64,000 bases of DNA from Leptothrix sp. (in: b-proteobacteria) (GTDB lineage: Bacteria > Pseudomonadota > Gammaproteobacteria > Burkholderiales > Burkholderiaceae_C). Positions within the stretch are counted from its first letter, which is position 1, and every line of letters starts with the position of its first letter. The translations under genes were made by a program, and so were the position numbers. Below the pieces are notes generated by a model that was given only the letters and a program-made list of their open reading frames with translations, ran no database searches and had not been told where the DNA came from. This document shows positions 22,519 through 33,192 of this stretch, piece by piece. The stretch is from positions 62,001 to 126,000 of the forward strand of contig PNKV01000007.1 of assembly GCA_013822685.1 (NCBI GenBank), read 5' to 3'.

Positions 22519-23385
22519 TCAACGGGGTGCCATGTAGACTGCGTCACCCCGTTTGATCGCGTTGAATTCCAGCCGCTTGAGTTGCTCAGCACGGGCCTTC
22601 TTGTCTTTCTCATACTTGGCCGAGAGCTTTAAGCCCCGGGCGTCGCCGTCCTTGAGGCGATCTGCCACATCCTTCGCCAAGCGAGCTTCATATACTTTCT
22701 GTGACTCGAACTCCAAGTCAATGTCGTAGCTGAAGTCATCCTCACCCGACGTGTTGAAGACATGCAATTGGGCCACGACACCTTCACCTGTCCAACGCCA
22801 GGTCATGCCCCGCTTGGCCAACACAGGCCACTCAACGGCAGGTATCTTGTAGAGCGGATCAATCGATACCAGCTCTTCCGACAGCTGCCCCCGTTCATCC
22901 AAGATACTGGATCGCCCAGTGAGCAAACGATGCCAGTCGGCATCGGTGTAGCGAACCCATTTCCCTCGGTTGAACTGCGCCAAGGTTTGCTCGACGAATG
23001 TCTGGACCGCTTCGTGCGTTTTGCCAATGTCACCGGCTTGGAGTGTCACCGTTTCCACCAACAATCTTGGATCCTCTGCTTTGTCAGCGTACATGGTGAA
23101 CGCAAACAAGGGGCCCCATTCGATCTCATACCCCGGGCGGACATACCTTGCGGGAATTTGTGCAGGGACGTTGTTGACGCTGTAGCTCACAAAGCCATCC
23201 ACGTTCCTGGTGTGAAAACTCGGCACGCCCGATTGGCTGGCGGTATCAATGATGTTCTTGCCCAGCTCAAAACTGATTTTCTGCATTTGCTGACCTTTCG
23301 TATCGCCGCATCCCCACAGACCACTGCTCAGCCATGCCATGGCCGAAGTCGCGCTCACGCGCAAAATCGCACGTCGGTCAAGCAT
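22519..23385 (-). CDS. putative T6SS immunity lipoprotein
   Basis: A 288-residue protein with an N-terminal RRAILR, a hydrophobic stretch and a lipobox-like LWGC, so it is predicted to be a periplasmic lipoprotein, perhaps exported by Tat. The mature part is mixed alpha/beta with a highly charged C-terminal helix (KYEKDKKARAEQLKRLEF); I do not recognise a family. Its ATG overlaps the end of the upstream gene by 8 bp. A lipoprotein encoded directly after a putative VgrG-linked effector fits an immunity protein for a periplasm- or membrane-acting toxin, but this role is inferred from position. Base composition is visibly more AT-rich than the flanks. Confidence 0.6.
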   Translation of the reverse strand: MLDRRAILRVSATSAMAWLSSGLWGCGDTKGQQMQKISFELGKNIIDTASQSGVPSFHTRNVDGFVSYSVNNVPAQIPARYVRPGYEIEWGPLFAFTMYADKAEDPRLLVETVTLQAGDIGKTHEAVQTFVEQTLAQFNRGKWVRYTDADWHRLLTGRSSILDERGQLSEELVSIDPLYKIPAVEWPVLAKRGMTWRWTGEGVVAQLHVFNTSGEDDFSYDIDLEFESQKVYEARLAKDVADRLKDGDARGLKLSAKYEKDKKARAEQLKRLEFNAIKRGDAVYMAPR

Positions 23386-24781
23386 TGAGCCACCAAGAAA
23401 TCTTGCGAATCTCGCCTTCCATGTATGCGCGCTTTTTTGACATCAGGCGGTTGTAGTCCTTGGCTATCTGGCCCACATACTTCATGCGATGTTCAGGATT
23501 AGGCAAGCTTTGCGTGGGCCCTGTGACCTGATCCCAAAAACCTGTGGGCCGATCAAAGGTACTTCTGAGTTCCTGATCGGCTGTCTTTGGCTTCGCGCTG
23601 TAGACAACCTCGTACCTGGGAGACAACCCTGGTACAGCACGACTGATCATGTGGTTGATGTCCATGGTCTTGATCAAGGCAGCATCCTCATAAATCAGCG
23701 GTTGCAAAACCCGCAATTGCTCCTGCTTTGCCAGGATGACCAATTCTTCTTTTTGTTTTTGGAACTTGTCCGATGTCGACGCTTGTTTGATCAGCACTTG
23801 ATACGCATCTCGCATCTCCCCCGTCACTCCGAATTGCGCCACCCTTTGCAACTTCGAGTTTGCCGCACCGTCATTGGCCACCCGCATCAATTCCTTGTGC
23901 TCCTCTTCCAAGACATAGAAGGCCTCTTTGAAGGTCGCCCAATATTTGGATGGGGGCACGCGCTTGCCACCATCGTGGTTCTTGACATGTTGGCGAACAT
24001 GGCGATGTGCCATGGCGACCTGGGCCTCGTGTTGGCCATAGGCCGCTTCACGTCCACCCCATGCGACTTGGCCATCGAAGTATTGACCCGCCCGTTCACG
24101 AACAGGATCGCTCGAAAGGTGTTTCTTCAGGGCCTCCAGCCATTTAATGCCAAAGGGCAGCGCCTCAACCGCCAGCCGAGATTGCTCCTGCAAGGTCGAC
24201 GTTTTGCGCATCTCGACGTGACTGGTGAGGCGTTGGCTCAACACATTGCCATCCCTGTCGAATCCATACTCCAAGAAAAACCACAACCATGGGTAGATGT
24301 CCATGAACAACCAGAGGTTGCCCTTGGCCAGGGCCGTGTAGACCCTCAACGCATGTTCATAGGGGGATGCTTCCGTGATTGCCTCGGACACCAACGAAGG
24401 CATGGTGGATGTGCGAAGCCAATTGCGCCAACCAGCATCTAGCACCTCTTCGCGCGAATACCGGAACGCCTCCACGATGTCCTTGACAACAAAAGCGGCC
24501 AACCCCACCCAATAGAGCTGAATCTGGTTGCCTGTGCGCCTGCCACTTTGCAGGTACAGGTCCGCATAGCGCGCGGCAATGCGCTTCGCCCGCCTTTCCG
24601 GGTCGGTGATCAAGCGATAGCAGCCGTCCTTGCCCTTTTCACTCAAAGCGATGAGGGCTTCCTCCTGGGCATAGGACCAGAGGAATTTGGGATCGATTTC
24701 GCGAGTGAATTCAGAGCCCGCCTTGGCATTGGTGGCGCACGTCCCGATCACCTCGGTTTGATAGTCTTCTTTTCCTGCCAC
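23378..24781 (-). CDS. putative VgrG-associated T6SS effector, unrecognised
   Basis: A 467-residue protein with a GTG start 6 bp after the vgrG stop; an AGGCGG ribosome site lies inside the vgrG end. I see no lipase GxSxG, amidase or nuclease motif. Visible features are a helical N-terminal third with two hydrophobic aromatic helices (LYWVGLAAFVVKDIVEAF and NLWLFMDIYPWLWFF), charged middle helices rich in His and Lys, and a C-terminal helical segment. The two hydrophobic segments leave open a membrane-acting toxin. The role rests on position between vgrG and a lipoprotein gene. The composition is lower in GC than its surroundings, in keeping with horizontal acquisition. Confidence 0.6.
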   Translation of the reverse strand: MAGKEDYQTEVIGTCATNAKAGSEFTREIDPKFLWSYAQEEALIALSEKGKDGCYRLITDPERRAKRIAARYADLYLQSGRRTGNQIQLYWVGLAAFVVKDIVEAFRYSREEVLDAGWRNWLRTSTMPSLVSEAITEASPYEHALRVYTALAKGNLWLFMDIYPWLWFFLEYGFDRDGNVLSQRLTSHVEMRKTSTLQEQSRLAVEALPFGIKWLEALKKHLSSDPVRERAGQYFDGQVAWGGREAAYGQHEAQVAMAHRHVRQHVKNHDGGKRVPPSKYWATFKEAFYVLEEEHKELMRVANDGAANSKLQRVAQFGVTGEMRDAYQVLIKQASTSDKFQKQKEELVILAKQEQLRVLQPLIYEDAALIKTMDINHMISRAVPGLSPRYEVVYSAKPKTADQELRSTFDRPTGFWDQVTGPTQSLPNPEHRMKYVGQIAKDYNRLMSKKRAYMEGEIRKISWWLNA

Positions 24782-24787
24782 AGCCGC

Positions 24788-27703
24788 CTACCCTTCGAAC
24801 TTGAATTTGGCAAATCGCAACTGGTGCTCCAAGGTTTGGGCTTGCTCGGTCTCTAAGCGGCCAGTCTTGCCATGGGAAACTGAGAGCCCTTGCACAACCT
24901 GCGAAGCGTTCGCGGTGTTGAGTACTCGATAACGGAGGCGTCCACCTATGGCTTCACCGTGCTGGTCCTTGAATGTCACCTGTTCATCGAACACTTCGTA
25001 AAGCGATGGCGTCGCCAGGACCACTGTGCGGGTGCCAGATGGCAAAGATGGCAAGTTCGCCGCTCGCTCACCCCCGCCACTCCACTCATGCCCCGCCCCC
25101 TTCACCGTGAACTTCCCCGGCATCGTGAAGGTGATGTCCCCACCCTTGATCACGATCTGACTTTGCCCGGCCGTCAAGGTAATACTGTCCTTAGCCTGTA
25201 TACGCACTTCATCACTCGTACTCTGCACCGTGATGTCTTGATCAGCCCAAACCTGCTGGCTGTCGGTGTGCGCCCGCAAGCTCACCGCCCCATTGGCCGC
25301 GATGCCCTTGATGCCGCCGCTGTGCGTGTACAAGCTGCTGGTCTGCCCGCTCACGCTGCTCACGGTGTGGGCACTGGTGATCTGCAGATCGCCTTGCAAT
25401 GACAAGCTCGTGTCCTGGCCGCTGAACAGGCTGATGCTGGCCGGCGTCACGAAGCTGGCCGTCACTGGCGTGTCCAGATGAATGATCGGCGTGTTGAACC
25501 GCTCCACCGCCTCACCCAGCGCACGCCCATTGGCCTTTTGCGCCGCCTGTCCACCCACGGCCTGGGTGTACTTGCCCCGGGCCTGTGGGTCCATGGTGTC
25601 CGCATGGCCTTGCACGGCCTGGCCCGCATCGTGGCTACTCAAACCCTGGGCGCCTTGCTGGCGGGCGCTCTGGCTCAAGGTTTCGCCCAGCTGGCGCGCC
25701 GCTTTCAGCTGGCCCACGGCCTCGGCCGCGTCCATCTGTGTGCTGTTGACGCTGGCGCCGCGTTGAGTCCGGGCTGTCGTGCTCATCAACAGGCCACCGC
25801 CTGCGCGCACCACGCCCCAACCATCGGTGTGACCGTAGAAGCCTTCGCCCAACCAACCGCCTCGCTGCGCATGGCCTGAGCCACCCTGTCCGCTTTGGCG
25901 GATGATCCGGCCCAAGGTCAATTCGCTCCAGCCGTTGGCGCCGCTGTGGCTGGCCAGGCGCATGCGCAATTGGCCCGTGGCGTCGTCCACCAACCACTGG
26001 TTGGCGCCTTGGTGGTCCAGGTGCTGGTGGTGCCAGCCTGAAACCGTGCCGGGATGGTTGCTGCCTGCGTCCACGCCGGCTGGCCAAGGCAGGTCGTGTT
26101 GCCCGTTGTGCAACTGGCCCACCACGATGGGTCGGTCGATGTCGCCATCGATGAAATCGACCAGCACTTCGGTGCCCACGCGTGGCGTGAACACCGCGCC
26201 CCAATTGGCCCCGGCCATGTTTTTGGCCACACGCACCCAGGTGCCACTGCCATCGTGGCCGGGCGCATGGCCGGTCTTTGCCCCCTGCGCCGTGGATGGC
26301 CCAGGCAAGCCGCCCGACAAGGGCGACTCTCCGCGCTGCCAGCCAAACTGCACCCTCACGCGACCGTCCCGGTCGGTGGTCAGGGGCTCGTTCGGCGCGG
26401 CCATGACGACGGCTGTTTGCAAGCCCGGCGCCGTTGGTTTGTGCCAAGGCAACGGCGCCAGGCGTGCGGCCACAGGCGCTGCCGTGAATCGATTGCGGTA
26501 ACTGCCTTGTTCAAGGTCTGTGGACTGGAGGATCTGAGCGGCTTCGGCGCCCAGGTTGTTGGCCGCCTCGTGAACAATGCTCAGCGCGCAGAAGTGGTTG
26601 TCAGCGCCACCCGTGCCACCGTACAGGCTGTGCTCGGTGATCTGAAAGCTGGCGCCGGGCTGCAGAGCCCGCACCGCGCTGTGCCCCTCTATCGCATGGT
26701 GACCCAGCTCGTGCGCAGCCATCAAGGCCGCAGCGCGGGCATCGGCAACCGCGCTGCTGGCGGGTTGGGCCGTGCCCACTTGGCCATCGGCGTGCCGGCG
26801 TTCTCCATGGCCGCGGTAAACCTCCAGTGCGGGCACAGCCGCGGGCCGCCCAGAGGCCATGGCTTGTGCCGAAACGCCCGCCAGTTGGCGTTCGTCCCAC
26901 GCGGCCAGGGTCACTGCATTGGCACCGACGCGTTGCCCCACGCTCCACGCGGTGATGGTGTCTTCCACCAGCCCCGCACCAAAACCCAGAAAGCCATTGC
27001 TGCGGACATCAGGCCGGCTGAAGCGCACAGCGCCCAGCTCGGGCCGTGGGGCCTGCTGGTCAGACACCACCAGGGTGTGGTGATCGGCCGCATGTTCAAG
27101 GCGCCAGCTCCAGCCTTCCTCGGCCATCAAGCGGCAGGCAAAGGCCCAATCAGTCTCGCGGTATTGGGTGGTCAAGGCACGAACCGGGCCAGGCGTGGCC
27201 AGCTCGAACCGCACCTTGGCTGCGGGATAGGCCTGGAAGACCTCATCGGTGATGTCTTGCGCGGTTTGGTCCTGGAAGATGCGCGTGTCGCGCCGTTGAC
27301 TCAACCAATGCGTCCAGGCGGCCAGGGTGAGGCGGTAGCGGGCCAGGCCGCCATCGGCGCCCAGTTGCGCAGCCCGCACCGCGTGCGTGTGCCAGGTGCG
27401 CCAGGTGCCGTCGGCCTGTTGCAGGCGCACGGTCACAGGCTCACCGGTCAGGGCTTTGAGTTCCAGGTAGGCCGAGGTGCTCAAGCAATCGACTTCGGCC
27501 CACAAGGGCTCGTGGGCATGCACGGCCTCGGTGATCTGCATGCGCTCGACCACCAAGGTGGTGGCGGGCAAGGCCGTGTCGATCTGGACCAGGCGTGTGT
27601 GCTGGCCGAGGGTCAAGGCCGCCCGCAGCCGAGAGACGAGTTCGCCGCCCAATGCTGACAGCGACGACGTCAAAGCTCCGCCGCTGATCGGAGGCAAGAT
27701 CAT
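24788..27703 (-). CDS. vgrG: VgrG/TssI type VI secretion spike protein, long form
   Basis: A 971-residue VgrG. The N-terminal ~400 residues match the gp27-like domain, followed by the gp5-like OB-fold (RVGTEVLVDFIDGDIDRPIVVGQLHN). The C-terminal beta-helix region (SISLFSGQDTSLSLQGDL, then repeated short strands) resembles DUF2345. After it comes a ~90-residue extension (EQVTFKDQHGEAIGGRLRYR) like a transthyretin-type effector-docking domain. VgrG trimers tip the T6SS needle and carry effectors. No other T6SS structural genes are in the window, so this is an orphan vgrG cassette. AGGGGA precedes the ATG. Confidence 0.93.
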   Translation of the reverse strand: MILPPISGGALTSSLSALGGELVSRLRAALTLGQHTRLVQIDTALPATTLVVERMQITEAVHAHEPLWAEVDCLSTSAYLELKALTGEPVTVRLQQADGTWRTWHTHAVRAAQLGADGGLARYRLTLAAWTHWLSQRRDTRIFQDQTAQDITDEVFQAYPAAKVRFELATPGPVRALTTQYRETDWAFACRLMAEEGWSWRLEHAADHHTLVVSDQQAPRPELGAVRFSRPDVRSNGFLGFGAGLVEDTITAWSVGQRVGANAVTLAAWDERQLAGVSAQAMASGRPAAVPALEVYRGHGERRHADGQVGTAQPASSAVADARAAALMAAHELGHHAIEGHSAVRALQPGASFQITEHSLYGGTGGADNHFCALSIVHEAANNLGAEAAQILQSTDLEQGSYRNRFTAAPVAARLAPLPWHKPTAPGLQTAVVMAAPNEPLTTDRDGRVRVQFGWQRGESPLSGGLPGPSTAQGAKTGHAPGHDGSGTWVRVAKNMAGANWGAVFTPRVGTEVLVDFIDGDIDRPIVVGQLHNGQHDLPWPAGVDAGSNHPGTVSGWHHQHLDHQGANQWLVDDATGQLRMRLASHSGANGWSELTLGRIIRQSGQGGSGHAQRGGWLGEGFYGHTDGWGVVRAGGGLLMSTTARTQRGASVNSTQMDAAEAVGQLKAARQLGETLSQSARQQGAQGLSSHDAGQAVQGHADTMDPQARGKYTQAVGGQAAQKANGRALGEAVERFNTPIIHLDTPVTASFVTPASISLFSGQDTSLSLQGDLQITSAHTVSSVSGQTSSLYTHSGGIKGIAANGAVSLRAHTDSQQVWADQDITVQSTSDEVRIQAKDSITLTAGQSQIVIKGGDITFTMPGKFTVKGAGHEWSGGGERAANLPSLPSGTRTVVLATPSLYEVFDEQVTFKDQHGEAIGGRLRYRVLNTANASQVVQGLSVSHGKTGRLETEQAQTLEHQLRFAKFKFEG

Positions 27704-27791
27704 GGTTTCCCCTGGATTTTTTAATGGAATGGCAACAGCCCGCCATCATCCAATAAAAGCCAGCCCGGACCCGACCCGCTCTTGGGGGGAA

Positions 27792-28790
27792 TTAGAAATG
27801 AATTGTTTCAAATGCCCCGTGAAGAACGCTGGCCCACAAGGTCAGGCTCAACAAGGCACAGGCGGTGGTCCACAAGATGATGCGGGCCACCACGGTGGTG
27901 TTCGCGCCTTCGCGCTCGGCCAGCATTGACACATTGCTGGCCGACGGCAACGCGGCCGCCAGGATGACCGTCAGCCAGCCTGAAGGGGACAAAGCCACGC
28001 CAGCCTGCCCCAACACCCAACCTGCGCCAAGCACCAGCAGGGGATGGATCAACAACTTGAGCAACAGCGGGACGGCAATCGGCACGGACGCAATTGGCGC
28101 GCGGACCGGCTGCATTTGCGCACGCGCCAGGATCGCGCCCAAGGTGAACAAGGCCGTCGGTGTGGCCGCCAAACCCAGGAGCCGAATGGTTTCGTCCACG
28201 GCATGGGGCAAAGTCCAGCCCAGCCAGGACACCAGCATGCCCAGGGCCATGGACCACAACAGCGGATTGCGCAAAGCGCCTTTGAGCGACGCTTGCGCCG
28301 CATGCCAGGCCTCAGCCGGATCATCGCCAGGGGCTTCACGCGCGGCGTGCGAGTGAGCCCATGCAAGGCAAAGTGAACTCAACAACAGCACATCGATCAG
28401 CAAGGTGGCCGCGATGGGGCCCGCTGCTTGTGGCCCCAGCAGACCGGTGAGCAAGGGCAGGCCCAGAAACCCCGTGTTGGGAAACGCCGTGGCCAGCGCC
28501 ACCAACCCACAGTCACGGCGGACCAAGCCTTGGCGGATGCCCCACACCAAAGCCAAGGCCGTGACCACGGCCCCTGCCGCGCCATACACCACCAACAAGC
28601 CCAGCAGACCGCTCTGGTGCAACGCGCCACTGGCCCCCAGGCGGAACAACATGGCCGTCAGGCCGAAGAACAGCACAAAGCTGTTCATGGCGGGGATGCC
28701 TTCCAGCGGCAGCAGGCGCCCACGCGCCGCGCCCCACCCCAGCAGGACCAGGGCAAAGAAGGGCACGAACAACAACAGCAGATCGGTCAT
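27792..28790 (-). CDS. AEC family transporter (auxin efflux carrier-like)
   Basis: A 332-residue membrane protein with about ten helices, organised as two five-helix halves with a central hydrophilic loop, as in the AEC family of bile/arsenite/riboflavin-type carriers. Motifs such as FPNTGFLGLPLL and the C-terminal ALPSASNVSMLAERE are typical. The substrate is unknown (malate, malonate and auxin-like compounds are known for relatives). The ATG at 28790 overlaps the stop of msrQ as ATGA, so it is likely co-transcribed with the msrPQ pair. Confidence 0.88.
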   Translation of the reverse strand: MTDLLLLFVPFFALVLLGWGAARGRLLPLEGIPAMNSFVLFFGLTAMLFRLGASGALHQSGLLGLLVVYGAAGAVVTALALVWGIRQGLVRRDCGLVALATAFPNTGFLGLPLLTGLLGPQAAGPIAATLLIDVLLLSSLCLAWAHSHAAREAPGDDPAEAWHAAQASLKGALRNPLLWSMALGMLVSWLGWTLPHAVDETIRLLGLAATPTALFTLGAILARAQMQPVRAPIASVPIAVPLLLKLLIHPLLVLGAGWVLGQAGVALSPSGWLTVILAAALPSASNVSMLAEREGANTTVVARIILWTTACALLSLTLWASVLHGAFETIHF

Positions 28791-29419
28791 CGAACCCGCA
28801 GCATCCCCATCACGCCACCTTGGCGCACCATGCGCCAACCCAACAGCACAGCCAGGATGGCGGCATACACCCACACCTCGCTGAGGTCGTTCTTGGCGGA
28901 TTTTTTCCAGTAAAAGTGCAGCAGGCCCAGCAAGGCCACCGCGTAGACCAGCTTGTGCATCGCTTGCCAGCGCTTGGCGCCCATGGCCTTGATCGCGCGG
29001 TTGAATGAGGTCAGCGCCAGCGGTGTCATCAGGATCAGCGCCACCATGCCCACCAGGATGAAGTTGCGTTTGAGCACGTCGCCCACGATGTCATTCACCA
29101 CGAAGCCCTTGTCCAGCCAGGCGTAGCTCAGAAAATGCAGCAGGGCGTAGACGAAGGTGGTCACCCCCAGCGCACGGCGGTAGCGCAGCAAGCCGGCCAG
29201 CGAGGTCACGTCGCGCAAAGGCGTGATCGCCAAGGTCAGCCACAACCAGCGCAAGGTCCATTCACCCGTTTCGCGGATGAGTTTTTCAGCGGGGTTGGCG
29301 CCCAGGTTGTCGGTTGCTGCAGCCACCAGCAAAGCCACGGCGGGCACCGCGCAAAGCAGCCACACCAGGGGCTTGACCCAAGGCTTCATCAGCCACTGGT
29401 TGATCAGCAAACGGTTCAT
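28787..29419 (-). CDS. msrQ: MsrQ, heme-binding membrane subunit of MsrPQ methionine sulfoxide reductase
   Basis: A 210-residue protein with six predicted helices of the ferric-reductase-like transmembrane family. Histidines in TFVYALLHFLSY and MHKLVYAVALLGLLHFYWKK are the expected heme ligands. MsrQ (YedZ) passes electrons from the quinone pool to periplasmic MsrP, which repairs oxidised methionines in envelope proteins. It starts 1 bp after the msrP stop and overlaps the AEC gene at its end, so the three genes form an operon. Confidence 0.93.
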   Translation of the reverse strand: MNRLLINQWLMKPWVKPLVWLLCAVPAVALLVAAATDNLGANPAEKLIRETGEWTLRWLWLTLAITPLRDVTSLAGLLRYRRALGVTTFVYALLHFLSYAWLDKGFVVNDIVGDVLKRNFILVGMVALILMTPLALTSFNRAIKAMGAKRWQAMHKLVYAVALLGLLHFYWKKSAKNDLSEVWVYAAILAVLLGWRMVRQGGVMGMLRVR

Positions 29420-29420
29420 C

Positions 29421-30425
<1,005 letters not shown>

Positions 30426-30518
30426 GGCGAAACTCCGGTAAGGATGGTGCGACAACACCTCAGTCGCCGAACCAGCCCCGAACCTTACACCCGCCCCGGT
30501 CTCAGCGCTGGCCCGGGG

Positions 30519-33158
30519 TCAGGCCGCCTTCTTCGCCGCGGCTTTTTTGGCAGCCGGCACACGGGGCGCACGCGGCTCGAACTCGAAGCTCACCTTGCCC
30601 GCCTTGGCATCCCAGCTCAAAAACGCCTTGAACTTGCGCCGCGTCTTGTTCGACACGAAGTTCTCCAGCAGATCGGTCTTGCCGGTGGCCAGCAGCTTGG
30701 TCATCTGCTCGGGCGGCACGGGCTGCTGCAGGATGATCTTGCCGCTCTTGAAATCGCAGGTGGCCACGCCCACAGCGTTCTCGCAGATGTAGTTGCTGCC
30801 GTGGTCATACACATGGCCCTTGCATTTGGGGCAGGTGCCCAGCGATTGGTGCCCGCTGAAATCAACGGCTTCGCCAGCCTCTTCATCCTTCCTCGCGGCA
30901 TCGCCAAAGTCGAACTCCATCTTCCAGTTGTTCAACTCTTCATCGCGCACCAGCTTGAGCTCGGCCGTGAAGGGCCAACCCGCCTTGGAGCGGAAGCCTT
31001 CCAGCGGCCCCACCTTGTGGTCTTGCAGCAAACGCTCGATCTCGGGCAGCTCGAAGCTGCGGCCAGCCGGGCTCTTGCTGATCGAGAAACCGCAGCCCGT
31101 GCCCTCGGTGCCATCGGCCGACACGCCACCCTTGCCGATGCAGGTGAAGCGGCGGTAGTTCTCTTTCACCGTGCCACCGCAATTGGGGCAAGGCGTGGCC
31201 ATGGTGGCGTAATCACCGGGGATCGTGTCGCGGTCGTATTCCTTGGCCTTTTGCACGATGCGCTGGGTCATCGCCGCGATCTCGCCCATGAAGGCTTCGC
31301 GGCTCAGCAAGCCCTTTTCCATCTCGGACAGCTTGAACTCCCAGTTGCCAGTGAGTTCGGGCTTGGTCAGGTCTTCCACACCCAGGCCGCGCAGCAGCGT
31401 GGTCAGCTGGAAAGCCTTGGCCGTGGGGATCAGCTCGCGGCCCTCGCGGATCATGTACTTCTCCATGATCAGGCCTTCGATGATGGACGAGCGCGTGGCT
31501 GGCGTGCCCAGGCCCTTCTCCTGCATCGCGGCCTTGAACTCTTCATCGTCGATCAGCTTGCCGGCACCTTCCATGGCGCTCAGCAGCGTGGCTTCCGAGT
31601 AGCGGGCGGGCGGCTTGGTCTTCAAGGCGTTGACGACCACGTCTTCGTTCAGCACGGACTCGCCAGGCTGCACGGCCACCAGCGTGGCGTCATCGTCCTG
31701 GGCTTCCTTGCCGTAGACGGCCAGCCAACCCGGCTTGACCAGCACCTTGCCGTTGGTCTGGAAGTGATGTTCTTTACCCGCCGCCGGGATCTTGGTGATG
31801 CGGGTGGTGACCATGAACTCGGCCGACGGGTAGAACACCGCCAGGAAGCGCTTGACGACCATGTCGTACAGCTTGGCCTCGATCTCGGTCAGGCTCTTGG
31901 GCGCCTGCAGCGTGGGGATGATGGCAAAGTGATCCGACACCTTGGCGTTGTCGAACACGCGCTTGACGGGCTTCACATAGCCTTCCTTCAAGGCTTTGCT
32001 GGCATGCTGTGCCAGCTCGCGCAAAGGCCCGGGCATGTCTTCGGTGGAGATCATCTTCATGGTCTCTTTGACCACGTCCACGTAGTCCTCAGGCAGCGCG
32101 CGCGAGTCGGTCCGTGGGTAGGTCAGCACTTTGTGCTTTTCGTACAAGGCCTGGGCCAGCGACAGCGTGGTCTTGGCGCTGAAGCCGAAGCGCGAGTTGG
32201 CCTCGCGCTGCAGGGTGGTCAGGTCGTACAGCAACGGGCTGGCTTGGGTCGAAGGCTTGGCCTCTTCCGTGACCGAACCGGTCTTGCCACGCACCGCATC
32301 GGCAATGGCCTGGGCCTCATCGGCGCTCCAGACACGGTCGGCCTTCAGCTCAGCCTCGGCCGAGCCATCGACCGCGGCCTTGTCCTTCTTGAAGGTGGGA
32401 TCAAACCACTTGCCGTCGTAACTGCCGGCGGTCGCACCAAAGCTGCCACGGATCTCCCAGTAGTCGCGGAACACGTGCTTGCGGATCTTTTCTTCACGCT
32501 CAACCACGATCGACAGCGTTGGCGTCTGCACCCGGCCCACGGTGGTCAAAAAGAAACCGCCATCGCGCGAGTTGAAAGCCGTCATCGCCCGCGTGCCGTT
32601 GATGCCCACCAGCCAGTCGGCCTCGGAGCGGCAACGCGCGGCGTCGGCCAACGGCATCATCTGGTCATCGGTGCGCAGCTTGTCGAAGCCATCGCGGATG
32701 GCCTGCGGCGTCATGCTCTGCAGCCACAAGCGGCGCACGCCCTTGCCCAGGCCCTTGGCCTTGGTGGTGGCGGTGCTGTCCTGCGCATACTGCATGATCA
32801 AGCGGAAGATCAACTCGCCCTCGCGCCCGGCGTCACAGGCGTTGATCAGGTTGGTGACGTCCTTGCGCTTGATCAGCTTGACCAGGGCATTGAGCCGGCC
32901 CTTGCTCTTGTCGATGGGGTTCAGATCGAAATAAGGCGGGATGACGGGCAGGTTGGCAAAGCTCCACTTGCCACGTTTGACGTCGAACTCCTCCGGGGCC
33001 TTGATCTCGACCAGGTGACCGACAGCCGAGCTGACCACATAGTGCTCACTCTCGAAGTAATCGTCGTGCTTGTCGAACTTGCCATCCACGGGCGTCAATG
33101 CCCGCACGATGTCCTGTGCGACAGAAGGTTTCTCAGCGATGACCAGGGCTTTGCTCAT
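30519..33158 (-). CDS. topB: DNA topoisomerase III (type IA)
   Basis: An 879-residue type IA topoisomerase. The Toprim domain starts at residue 3 (ALVIAEKPSVAQDIV) and includes NACDAGREGEL. The active-site tyrosine is near residue 347 in LTYPRTDS. C-terminal CxxC zinc modules (CPNCGGTVKENYR and CPKCKGHVYDHG) are followed by an alanine/lysine tail (AAKKAAAKKAA). It relaxes negative supercoils and decatenates replication intermediates. Divergent from the SET-domain gene. I see no conjugation genes nearby, so this is probably the chromosomal enzyme rather than a plasmid-borne TraE-like copy. Confidence 0.94.
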   Translation of the reverse strand: MSKALVIAEKPSVAQDIVRALTPVDGKFDKHDDYFESEHYVVSSAVGHLVEIKAPEEFDVKRGKWSFANLPVIPPYFDLNPIDKSKGRLNALVKLIKRKDVTNLINACDAGREGELIFRLIMQYAQDSTATTKAKGLGKGVRRLWLQSMTPQAIRDGFDKLRTDDQMMPLADAARCRSEADWLVGINGTRAMTAFNSRDGGFFLTTVGRVQTPTLSIVVEREEKIRKHVFRDYWEIRGSFGATAGSYDGKWFDPTFKKDKAAVDGSAEAELKADRVWSADEAQAIADAVRGKTGSVTEEAKPSTQASPLLYDLTTLQREANSRFGFSAKTTLSLAQALYEKHKVLTYPRTDSRALPEDYVDVVKETMKMISTEDMPGPLRELAQHASKALKEGYVKPVKRVFDNAKVSDHFAIIPTLQAPKSLTEIEAKLYDMVVKRFLAVFYPSAEFMVTTRITKIPAAGKEHHFQTNGKVLVKPGWLAVYGKEAQDDDATLVAVQPGESVLNEDVVVNALKTKPPARYSEATLLSAMEGAGKLIDDEEFKAAMQEKGLGTPATRSSIIEGLIMEKYMIREGRELIPTAKAFQLTTLLRGLGVEDLTKPELTGNWEFKLSEMEKGLLSREAFMGEIAAMTQRIVQKAKEYDRDTIPGDYATMATPCPNCGGTVKENYRRFTCIGKGGVSADGTEGTGCGFSISKSPAGRSFELPEIERLLQDHKVGPLEGFRSKAGWPFTAELKLVRDEELNNWKMEFDFGDAARKDEEAGEAVDFSGHQSLGTCPKCKGHVYDHGSNYICENAVGVATCDFKSGKIILQQPVPPEQMTKLLATGKTDLLENFVSNKTRRKFKAFLSWDAKAGKVSFEFEPRAPRVPAAKKAAAKKAA

Positions 33159-33192
33159 GGTTTGAATTTTTTATCCAACTAAAATCTGCTCT

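Noticed and set aside
30444..33182. A 912-residue plus-strand frame antisense to topB
   Set aside because: It is a shadow of a strongly coded gene in GC-rich DNA; no motifs, and unlikely residue composition.
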